A program made the translations under genes and the position numbers. This document shows, piece by piece, positions 56,101 through 62,649 of a stretch of DNA of 64,000 bases (positions are counted from its first letter, which is position 1; each line of letters begins with the position of its first letter). The stretch is from Mesorhizobium sp. 65-26 (GTDB lineage Bacteria; Pseudomonadota; Alphaproteobacteria; Rhizobiales; Rhizobiaceae). The notes beneath the pieces were generated by a model, which saw only the letters and a list, made by a program, of their open reading frames with translations, was not told the DNA's origin and searched no databases. The stretch is from positions 62,001 to 126,000 of the forward strand of contig MKVL01000039.1 of assembly GCA_001899205.1 (NCBI GenBank), read 5' to 3'.

Positions 56101-56606
56101 CCGACCGGGCCGGGGCCAGTGTCGCCGGCCGTGGCGCCGCCCCTGAAAATCGTGCGGGCTCCTGAACCGAGGTTGCTGATGGCCGCATTTCCGGCAGTGC
56201 TCCGGTCAACGAACACCGTCCCGCCGTCCGGACCATTGTTGATGGTGGCACGACCGGCCGTGGCGTCATTCTCGAAAAACGTCACCCCATCACTGCTGTT
56301 GTTGATGGTGGCCTCGTTCGCGGTGCTGTCGTCCAGGAAATGCGTTACGCCGGCATCGTGGTTGTCGATCGTCGCGTCACCGGCGTTGCCGGTCGTGTTG
56401 GAAGGCGGAGCCGCCCGGCGGAAAAACGCGGAGTCGCCGCTGCCATTGTCAATCGTCGTGCCCGCGGCGGGATTGGGATTGACGGTGCTGCCATCATAGG
56501 TCGCTGTTTGCGCCAGGCTTGGCGTCAGCATGAGAAGCCCAAGGGCCGAGCTCGCGCTCAGGATCGACAGCATCCCGCGCACGTTGAATGAGCATTTTTT
56601 CGACAA
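53154..56606 (-). CDS. Autotransporter (type Va) with a repeat passenger domain
   Basis: Surface protein of about 1150 residues. The signal peptide is MLSILSASSALGLLMLTPSLAQ, which follows a basic stretch SKKCSFNVRG; I take the start at TTG 56606 with GGGGAG eight bases before it, though ATG 56573 or the frame to 56678 are possible. The passenger begins with about 17 repeats of 20-26 residues (annotated separately). Then come autotransporter-associated strands (GSGTLTLTGANTYSGGTELN). The last roughly 260 residues form the beta barrel, ending GVRANFNVKF with the required terminal Phe. No catalytic motif is seen, so it is likely an adhesin or autoaggregation factor. Monocistronic. Confidence 0.92.
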   Translation of the reverse strand: MSKKCSFNVRGMLSILSASSALGLLMLTPSLAQTATYDGSTVNPNPAAGTTIDNGSGDSAFFRRAAPPSNTTGNAGDATIDNHDAGVTHFLDDSTANEATINNSSDGVTFFENDATAGRATINNGPDGGTVFVDRSTAGNAAISNLGSGARTIFRGGATAGDTGPGPVGGATITNRGGGSTSFFDGSTARFSVITNEQDGATHFTDQSTADGALIVNDRGTTTFSGTSGAGQSTISNRNGGSTEFGDASSANLATITNVNGQTSFKGDSTAGSATIANFGNGSTTFSDRSSAGVAIINADGEGVFNNKTGVFFQGTSTAGAAGISVSNGAIAAFDGNSTAATATINSDRSTISFAGTAKAGSAAINITNSGSVQFFEGSTADNATIDLSSGADAGFHANSTAGNATIINNGELVLFQGSSTAGNARLINGEGNRRFDFSGTTGAAGDGRISAGSIAGGGTFFLGGNQLTVGGNGDSTTVSGVIADGGLRGGAGGSLVKTGSGTLTLTGANTYSGGTELNGGVLSVSADANLGAASGDLIFSGGTLATTASFTTARDVLLRQAGTFDVAGGTVLGLGGVVSGSGNLVKSGTGALIYDGNGAGFAGNTEVGAGVLVVGSTAGHGDAVLGGSLNVARGGALAGHGTVGSGAGSLVTIASGATLSPGNSIGTLTVNGDLAMAAGSHLVAEISTPGASDRVAVSGTGDISGSVLDVSGQGAKIGHYAIVTTTGGLTGTFGSVTGIGPISAFVGMTDSYDANNAYLDVLRVRDFADAGVTRNQKSAAAGVQSLSGGDPFYAGSPLYDAILQLQSDAAARNAFDQASGEVHASARTALIEDSQFARNAVNDRIRAAFDGVGSGNGVVTTYVDGKPVPVAATTDRAALWGQGFGSWSQTGSDGNAARLTHSTGGFLTGLDAPVFDGWRLGVMAGYSHTSFEANDRRSSGSSDNYHVGLYGGTTWGGLALRTGAAYTWHEIATSRSVAFPGFADSLKGDYSAATAQVFGELAYGYDAGPARFEPFANLAYVNLSTDRFTEQGGAAALTSASTSTDATFGTIGLRASTGFELGGARFTAKGVIGWRHAFGDTTPLAIQRFAAGGDSFSIWGVPIARDAATLEAGLDYAITRDAVLGVAYNAQLGSDAADQGVRANFNVKF
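55270..56395 (-). repeat. About 17 degenerate coding repeats in the autotransporter passenger
   Basis: The pattern is ATIxNxxGGxTxFxDxSTAGx, 20-26 residues per unit. Examples are ATINNGPDGGTVFVDRSTAG and ATIANFGNGSTTFSDRSSAG. The units are all in frame and stacked without spacers, as expected for one rung each of a right-handed beta helix. Confidence 0.85.
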
Positions 56607-57093
56607 ACTGAGGCTCCCCGATTTCCAATGGCCGCGGCAAACGCTCAACGAAGCCGTTTCGCGCGCCTGTAACGACAAGCCCGCTCACACGAATCGAGGC
56701 TCTCTGGATGTTCTCCGTGATCAGCGTCCCCTGAGCGTCCCCTGAGCACCTCCGAACACCCGCGGTTCGAGGTCTCCGGCCATTGCGGCCACTCGACGTG
56801 CCGGAACTCCCGGTCAGTGAGCGGGTAGTTCGGGCCAGCGACGGGAGTGGGGGCATAGCGACCGCGGCCGGCGGCAGTGCAGGATCGGGACCTACGCCTC
56901 GACCTGAAACCCGAGGCCCTGGCCGAAATATTGCTGGCTCGACCTGACCAACGGACCAGTGTCACGACGACAGGGCGCCCCCTCTCGACGACCCATTAGG
57001 TGTCGTACTGGCGATCATTTCCGTATCGGCGACGGCCTGCTTACCGTCGGCTGGGCGTCGATCGGCTGGAGTTCGACCTGAAAGATGTCAGGC
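56607..57093. other. Intergenic region upstream of the autotransporter, 487 bp
   Basis: Both neighbours are leftward. It contains the autotransporter leader and an 11-bp tandem repeat GCGTCCCCTGA twice at about 56724-56745. No gene was recognised; open frames on either strand have no domain or ribosome site. Confidence 0.35.
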
Positions 57094-57960
57094 TCACACC
57101 CAGGAGCCTCGCGCGCGCAACCAGTCGATAGAGGCCTCTATGCCACCGAAGGGATAGACGTGGAGGTGCGAGATGCCGGTTTGCGCCTGAAGAATGTAGC
57201 GCTCGAGCGGCTCGGCGAACATCTCGGGCGACTGGCTTCGCGCCAGCGACATCAGTCCGCCGCCGCGCTTGCGCAGCATGTCCAGTGAATTCCCCACGCC
57301 GCAGGCCATCGCATATTTGACCAGCGTGGCGAACCGCGCTGGCCCCGCGACGCCGATATGGACGGGAACGTCGATCCCGTCCTCGCGCAGGGTCTTCGCC
57401 CATTGTCCGAACGCGTCGCCGTCAAAGCCGAACTGGGTGACGATACGAAGCTCGCTGCCGGTTTGGCGCGCATAATCCAGCTTGCGGCGTAGCGCCAGCG
57501 CCTGGTCGTCGCGCGATATGTCGGGACTGCCCTCTGGATGACCTGCAACGCCCAGCCTGCGGATGCCATGATCGACGAGAAGCCCCGTATCGAGGACGTC
57601 GAAGGCGGACCCGAAAGGCCCTTGCGGCTCGCGTGGACTGCCGCCGATCACCAGGATGTCCTCGACGCCCGCTTCCGTGGCCAGCCGGCATATGCGCGTG
57701 ACGAGTTGCCCGTGGCTGGACAGCCGCCGCGCGGCGACGTGAGGGACGGCCGCGAAGCCGCGTTCGCGCACGATGCGTGCCGCGGCGACCAGCGCGTCAT
57801 CGGTGTCGGTGCCGAGGTCGGGAATGTAGATGCGTGTGCCGGTCGGCACCCGGTGCGCCAAACTTGAGAGATCCGAAATATGGCGCGGCAGCATCTCGAT
57901 CGATGCCGGCAGGCGCTGGTCCACTCGCCCGTCGGTACCGGACAGGACGGCGCGGTTCAC
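57094..57960 (-). CDS. Methylenetetrahydrofolate reductase-like protein
   Basis: TIM-barrel protein of 288 residues of the MetF family, which reduces 5,10-methylene-THF to 5-methyl-THF with a flavin. Visible are VPHVAARRLSSHGQLVTRI, the loop VIGGSPREPQGPFGSA in place of the usual RGDxP, GVAGHPEGSPD with the conserved HPE, TQFGFDGDAFGQW and HIGVAGPARFATLVKYA. The GTG start overlaps the purU stop as GTGA, so the two are coupled. The altered RGD loop and short N-terminus mark it as a variant, likely serving C1 disposal rather than methionine synthesis. Substrate is inferred. Confidence 0.85.
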   Translation of the reverse strand: MNRAVLSGTDGRVDQRLPASIEMLPRHISDLSSLAHRVPTGTRIYIPDLGTDTDDALVAAARIVRERGFAAVPHVAARRLSSHGQLVTRICRLATEAGVEDILVIGGSPREPQGPFGSAFDVLDTGLLVDHGIRRLGVAGHPEGSPDISRDDQALALRRKLDYARQTGSELRIVTQFGFDGDAFGQWAKTLREDGIDVPVHIGVAGPARFATLVKYAMACGVGNSLDMLRKRGGGLMSLARSQSPEMFAEPLERYILQAQTGISHLHVYPFGGIEASIDWLRARGSWV

Positions 57961-58808
57961 GAGAAGACCACCGTCTTGCGGCCGTTCAGCAGAACGCGAT
58001 CCTCGATGTGGAGTGCGACCGCGCTGGCGAGAACGCGCCGCTCGATATCGCGGCCCTTGCGGACCATGTCGTCCGGCGTGTCGGCATGGCTGACCTGCTC
58101 GACATCCTGGGTGATGATCGGGCCTTCGTCGAGATCGGAGGTCACGTAGTGAGCCGTCGCCCCGATCATCTTCACGCCTCGCTCGAACGCCTGGTGATAG
58201 GGCTTCGCGCCCTTGAAGCCAGGCAGGAAGGAGTGATGGATGTTGATGCAACGGCCCGACAACCTGCTGGCGAACGAGTCCGACAGGATCTGCATGTATC
58301 GGGCAAGGACCACCAGTTGCGCGCCGCTCCGCTCGATGACCTCGCCGATGCGCGCCTCCTGGCTGTGCTTGGTCGCCGCGGTGATGGGCAGGTGATGAAA
58401 CGGGATCGACGGATCGGGCGCGATCGCCAGCGCGCCGACGGGATGGTTGGAGACGATACCCACGCAATCGACCGCCAGTTCGCCTATACGCGCGCGATAG
58501 AGAAGGTCCTGCAGGCAATGGTCGAATTTCGAGACCATCACCAGGACCTTGCAGCGCTCCAGCGCCGGCCGCAGCCGCCAGTCCGATCCGATCCATTCCG
58601 CGAGCGCGGAAACGTCCGCGCGCAAGGGGGCTGGATCGCCAGCCAGCCGAAACCGGATGCGCATGAAGAAGCGACCGGTCTGGGCGTCGTCGAACTGGGC
58701 AGCCTGCACGATATCGCCGCCATGCTTGGCGATTGCGGTCGACACCACGGAGACGATGCCCGGACGGTTCGCGCAGCTGAGGGTGAGGATGTACTCCGCG
58801 ATCGCCAT
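57957..58808 (-). CDS. purU: Formyltetrahydrofolate deformylase
   Basis: Hydrolyses 10-formyl-THF to formate and THF. At 283 residues it has the two PurU parts: an N-terminal ACT domain (YILTLSCANRPGIVSVVSTA) and the formyltransferase-like catalytic domain with VSNHP, QLVVLARYMQILS, NIHHSFLPGFKGAKPYHQAF and TSDLDEGPIITQDV. The Asn, His and Asp of the active site are all there. It leads a two-gene operon with the MetF-like gene; such pairs occur in rhizobia in methyl-group catabolism, for example demethylation of betaines or methoxy aromatics. Its upstream region holds a 19-bp palindrome. Confidence 0.94.
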   Translation of the reverse strand: MAIAEYILTLSCANRPGIVSVVSTAIAKHGGDIVQAAQFDDAQTGRFFMRIRFRLAGDPAPLRADVSALAEWIGSDWRLRPALERCKVLVMVSKFDHCLQDLLYRARIGELAVDCVGIVSNHPVGALAIAPDPSIPFHHLPITAATKHSQEARIGEVIERSGAQLVVLARYMQILSDSFASRLSGRCINIHHSFLPGFKGAKPYHQAFERGVKMIGATAHYVTSDLDEGPIITQDVEQVSHADTPDDMVRKGRDIERRVLASAVALHIEDRVLLNGRKTVVFS

Positions 58809-58888
58809 GTGGGCACCCCTGAACGTCGTTCCGCGAACGCCCGCATGGCAGGCGAAAATCGATGTAGCTCCTGCCTATCATTGCATTA

Positions 58889-58907
58889 AATAGAAATCAA
58901 TTCTATT
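58889..58907. promoter_or_regulatory. 19-bp palindrome between purU and the metallohydrolase gene
   Basis: AATAGAA (58889-58895) and TTCTATT (58901-58907) are perfect inverted arms with a 5-bp centre ATCAA. It lies in an AT-rich island about 80 bp before the purU start and about 110 bp before the divergent gene. It is shaped like a dimeric repressor site and might control either gene. Confidence 0.5.
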
Positions 58908-59019
58908 ATACAGAACTTTTGCAGAGCGCCGCAGACCGTACACTCCGTTCGCAGGGCGAAAGGCCCGGTGACGACGCGCGCACGAAATGAGCAGAATTGG
59001 ATTTTCGAAGGGAACAGCG

Positions 59020-59901
59020 ATGCAGCATCAGCCGGAAGTGACTGGCTTCCACGACCCGCGCACCGGGTCGGTCCAATTCGTCGTCGCCGATACGCAGGCC
59101 GGCAGATGCGCCATCATCGATCCCGTGCTCGACTACGACGAGAAGGCCGGAACCATCGCGACCCGAAACGCCGACGCGATCCTCGGCTTTGTCGCCAACA
59201 GAGGCTATGCGATCGACTGGATCCTCGATACGCATCCGCACGCGGACCACTTCTCGGCGGCCGACTACCTCAAGCGGCGGACCGGCGCGCCGATTGCCAT
59301 CGGCGAGAACATCGTCGGCGTCCAGAAGCTGTGGAAGGACTTTTACCACCTGCCGGATTTCCGCGCCGACGGCTCGCAATGGGATCGGCTGTTCACCGCC
59401 GGCGATACGTTCAAGGTCGGCGACATCGATGCGCGCGTGATGTTCTCGCCCGGCCACACCATGGCCTCCATCACCTACGTCATCGGTGACGCGGCCTTCA
59501 TCCATGACACGCTTTTCATGCCGGACGGCGGCACGGCGCGCGCAGATTTTCCGGGCGGCAGCGCCGCCGCCCTGTGGTCATCGATCCAGGCAATCCTCGC
59601 CCTGCCGGACGAAACGCGCCTGTTCACCGGCCACGACTACCAGCCCGGCGGGCGCGAGCCACGGTGGCAATCCACGGTCGCCCAACAGAAGGCTGGAAAC
59701 ATCCATCTCGGCGGTGGCCGCGACGCGGCGGGTTTCATCGCCATGCGCGAGGCGCGCGATGCGACCCTGCCCATGCCGAAGCTCATTCTTCACGCCATGC
59801 AGATCAACATCAACGCCGGCCGGTTGCCGGAGCGCGAACCCAACGGGCAGCGCTACATGAAGATCCCGCTCGGACTGTTCGATGCAGCCCCCTGGGGCTG
59901 A
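59020..59901 (+). CDS. Metallo-beta-lactamase-fold hydrolase, persulfide-dioxygenase-like
   Basis: Protein of 293 residues from ATG 59020 (AAGGGA upstream; ATG 58987 possible). The metal motif is DTHPHADH with His72, His74, Asp76 and His77; further ligands are expected in FSPGHTMAS and FIHDTLF, and in FTGHDY. The arrangement, GSVQFVVADTQAGRCAIIDP start and the YQPGGREPRWQSTVAQQK block fit Blh/ETHE1-type persulfide dioxygenases, which oxidise glutathione persulfide with one iron. No rhodanese or BigR repressor gene adjoins it. General MBL hydrolase activity remains possible. Confidence 0.85.
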   Translation: MQHQPEVTGFHDPRTGSVQFVVADTQAGRCAIIDPVLDYDEKAGTIATRNADAILGFVANRGYAIDWILDTHPHADHFSAADYLKRRTGAPIAIGENIVGVQKLWKDFYHLPDFRADGSQWDRLFTAGDTFKVGDIDARVMFSPGHTMASITYVIGDAAFIHDTLFMPDGGTARADFPGGSAAALWSSIQAILALPDETRLFTGHDYQPGGREPRWQSTVAQQKAGNIHLGGGRDAAGFIAMREARDATLPMPKLILHAMQININAGRLPEREPNGQRYMKIPLGLFDAAPWG

Positions 59902-59930
59902 GCCGGCACTAGCCCCTCGCCCGACTCACC

Positions 59931-60884
59931 TCAGGCCTCTTGCGATGCTCCATCCAGGGCAGCGACCTGTTCGGACGTGAGGGCCAGCGTTGCCGCGTCG
60001 AGCACGGCATCCATCTGCTCCGGCCGGCTGGCGCTGACGATGGCGGCGGCGACGGTTGGCCGGGCGATCAGCCAGGCGAGCGCGACCTGGGCCGGCGTGG
60101 CCGCTTGCGCTTCCGCCACCGCGTCGACCGCGGCCAGGATACGCAGGCCACGCTCGTTCAGGTAATTTATGGCGGTGCTGCCGCGCGGGCTCTGACCGCT
60201 GCTGGCCAGCGCGCGATATTTGCCGGTGAGAAAGCCCTGGGCCAGCGAACGGTAGGTCAGCACACCCAGGTCCTGGCTCTGGCAGACCGGGGCCAGTTCC
60301 TTTTCATACACGGCGCGGTCATAGAGATTGTAGAGCGTCTGGAAACTCTCGAAGCGCGGCAGGCCCTTGGCTGCGCTCGTCTCCAGTGCCGCCGCCAGCC
60401 GCGGCGCTTCGTAGTTCGAGGCGCCGATCACGCGGGCCTTTCCCGCCTCGATCAAGCGGTCGAACGCCTCCAGCGTTTCGTCGAGCGGCGTTTCCGGGTC
60501 GTCTATATGCGCCTGGTAGAGATCGATGTAGTCGGTCTGAAGCCGCTTCAGTGACGCCTCGACGCCCGCGATGATGTAGTCGCGCTTCAGCCCTTGCCGC
60601 TCGTCGCCGAAGCTTTCACCGACCTTGGTGGCGATCTTGACGCGATCGCGCCCGCCGCGCGACTTCAGCCAGTTGCCGATGATGGTTTCGGATTCGCCGC
60701 CGCTGTTGCCGTTGGCCCAGAGATAATAGACATCGGCCGTGTCGATGAGATCGAAGCCGCGCGCGACGAAGCGGTCCAGTATGTCGAAGGCTGTTCCTTC
60801 CGGGACCGTCCAGCCGAAAACACTGGAGCCGAGCGCAATGGGCGCGGTCGTCAGATCGGATCTACCGATGCGTCTGCTGTCCAT
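59931..60884 (-). CDS. Aldo/keto reductase
   Basis: NADPH-dependent oxidoreductase of 317 residues. The catalytic tetrad is visible: Asp and Tyr in LIDTADVYYLW, Lys in KIATKVG and His in LYQAHIDDPE. The NADPH-binding end reads IVSASRPEQMDAVL. It belongs to the YajO/YhdN-like group. It is convergent with the metallohydrolase and divergent from the GMC oxidoreductase, 109 bp away. Substrate unknown. Confidence 0.92.
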   Translation of the reverse strand: MDSRRIGRSDLTTAPIALGSSVFGWTVPEGTAFDILDRFVARGFDLIDTADVYYLWANGNSGGESETIIGNWLKSRGGRDRVKIATKVGESFGDERQGLKRDYIIAGVEASLKRLQTDYIDLYQAHIDDPETPLDETLEAFDRLIEAGKARVIGASNYEAPRLAAALETSAAKGLPRFESFQTLYNLYDRAVYEKELAPVCQSQDLGVLTYRSLAQGFLTGKYRALASSGQSPRGSTAINYLNERGLRILAAVDAVAEAQAATPAQVALAWLIARPTVAAAIVSASRPEQMDAVLDAATLALTSEQVAALDGASQEA

Positions 60885-60993
60885 GGGCAGTCCCTCCGAT
60901 CAAGTTTCGCCACCTGCGCGATTATTCCAATATCAGGAACATTGACACAATATATGAAACAACTCATCCTGCAAGCGCAGCAGGACAGAACCG

Positions 60994-62634
60994 GTGCTGA
61001 ACACCGCGCGCAAACGCGACCAATACGACTACATCATCGTGGGCGGCGGCTCGGCCGGCGCCGTGGTGGCATCGCGCCTGTCGGAGGACGCCGACGCCAC
61101 TGTGCTGCTGATCGAGGCCGGGCCGGCCTGGCATGGTCCCACGGTCCGCATGCCGGCCGCCGCCTTCATCGCCATGTCGGGCCAGCGCTACGCCCAGAGC
61201 CTCGCGACGCTTCCGCAATCCGGCCTGGCGGGACGCAAGGACGCCATCACAGTCGGGCGGACGCTGGGCGGCGGCTCGGCGGTGAATTCGCTGTGCTATC
61301 TCCGGGGTCACGCCCTGGATTTCGACCTCTGGGAGACGATGGGGGCGACCGGCTGGTCCTATGCCTCCACCCTCCCCTATTTTCGCCGCGGCGAGACGCG
61401 CATTCCCGCGGGAGATGCGCGATATCGCGGCGACGCGGGACCGCTTCAGGTCACGAAGGCACATCCGCACGGTCCGTTCCAGCACGCGTTCCTGGAAGCG
61501 GGCAGCGCGCATCCGTCGGGGGTTACCGACGATCCCAACGGCTTTCGCCAGGAAGGCTTCTTCACCTGTGACCAGACGATAGGCCACGGCCTGCGTGCCA
61601 GCACGGACCGCGCCTATCTACGACCGGCGATGAAGCGGCCGAACCTCACCGTGCTGACCGGGACGACCGCCACCGGCCTCATCGTGAAGGACGGCAAGGT
61701 CGAAGGCGTGCGCGCCCTGAGAAACGGCCGGCAAATGACCTTCAGGACGAGCAGGGAAGTCGTTCTCAGCGCGGGCGCGCTGCGCACGCCGCAGTTGCTG
61801 ATGCTGTCGGGCGTCGGACCGGCCGACCATTTGCGGAAAGTGGGCATCACCCCCGTACTCGACCTGCCAGGCGTCGGCGCCAACCTGCAGGACCACGTCG
61901 CGACACGCCTGTCATGGCAGGCAACCCAACCGCTCAGCCATTCGCTTTACGCAAGTGGGCACCGGCGGCTGACGGCAGGCGGACGCTGGCTGCTGCGGCG
62001 CGACGGCATTGCCGCGACCACCGGACTGGAAACATGCGCCATGCTGCGATCCTCGTATGCCGATGGCACGCCGGACCTGCAGATGTTTCTTTATCCAGCG
62101 TTGATCGAGAACAACCGGCCGGATCCGCGCACGCACGGCTTCGGCATAGGCATCAACCTGAACCGCAGCCGCAGCACGGGGCATCTGCGCCTTGCGTCGG
62201 CCGATCCGCTGGCTGCGCCATTGATCGACCCCCGCTATCTGTCCAACGCCATGGATCTCGCCATTCTCGCTGATGGCATCGACATCGCGCGCGATATCGT
62301 CGAGGACACGGCCTTCCGTGACCTGCGCGGCAGGCCCATGCAGGACCATCGGGCCATTGTCGCCGATCGCCAGGCCTGGCTGCGTCAGACCGTATCCGGC
62401 AACTGGCATCCGGCCGGCACCTGCCGCATGGGCGAAGGCGACGGCTGTGTCGCCGCCCCGGACGGCAGGGTCCACGGCATCGGCGGCCTGCGCGTCATTG
62501 ATGCCTCGCTGATGCCCGCGATCACCAACGCCAATCTGAACGCTCCCGTCATCATGATGGCGGAGCGGATCTGCGACATGATCCGGGGACGCCCGCTGCT
62601 TGCGCCCGAAGCAGCGCCATTCCACTGGGCCTGA
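60994..62634 (+). CDS. GMC-family FAD oxidoreductase (choline dehydrogenase-like)
   Basis: Flavoprotein of 546 residues that oxidises an alcohol. The N-terminal FAD fold is YIIVGGGSAGAVVASRLSED. The GMC signatures are GRTLGGGSAVNSLCYLRG and SAGALRTPQLLMLSGVGP. The catalytic region has GNWHPAGTCRMG with the active His, and NANLNAPVIMMAERICDMI with a likely Asn partner. The start GTG 60994 gives a normal N-terminus. It is close in type to choline or aromatic alcohol dehydrogenases, but lacks a betaine gene neighbour. It is 15 bp from the end of the convergent ABC gene. Confidence 0.93.
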   Translation: MLNTARKRDQYDYIIVGGGSAGAVVASRLSEDADATVLLIEAGPAWHGPTVRMPAAAFIAMSGQRYAQSLATLPQSGLAGRKDAITVGRTLGGGSAVNSLCYLRGHALDFDLWETMGATGWSYASTLPYFRRGETRIPAGDARYRGDAGPLQVTKAHPHGPFQHAFLEAGSAHPSGVTDDPNGFRQEGFFTCDQTIGHGLRASTDRAYLRPAMKRPNLTVLTGTTATGLIVKDGKVEGVRALRNGRQMTFRTSREVVLSAGALRTPQLLMLSGVGPADHLRKVGITPVLDLPGVGANLQDHVATRLSWQATQPLSHSLYASGHRRLTAGGRWLLRRDGIAATTGLETCAMLRSSYADGTPDLQMFLYPALIENNRPDPRTHGFGIGINLNRSRSTGHLRLASADPLAAPLIDPRYLSNAMDLAILADGIDIARDIVEDTAFRDLRGRPMQDHRAIVADRQAWLRQTVSGNWHPAGTCRMGEGDGCVAAPDGRVHGIGGLRVIDASLMPAITNANLNAPVIMMAERICDMIRGRPLLAPEAAPFHWA

Positions 62635-62649
62635 CGCCTAAGGGGCGTC

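Noticed and set aside
53376-56499. Plus-strand frames of 542 and 474 residues
   Set aside because: Both are antisense to the autotransporter repeats; their periodic Pro/Ala/Val text mirrors the repeat DNA.
56645-56965. 106-residue minus-strand frame between the autotransporter and MetF-like genes
   Set aside because: Arg/Ser-rich, no domain, no ribosome site; not supported as a gene.
57961-58881. Extension of the MetF-like frame upstream to 58881
   Set aside because: That part overlaps purU in another frame and reads as nonsense; the true start is the GTG at 57960.
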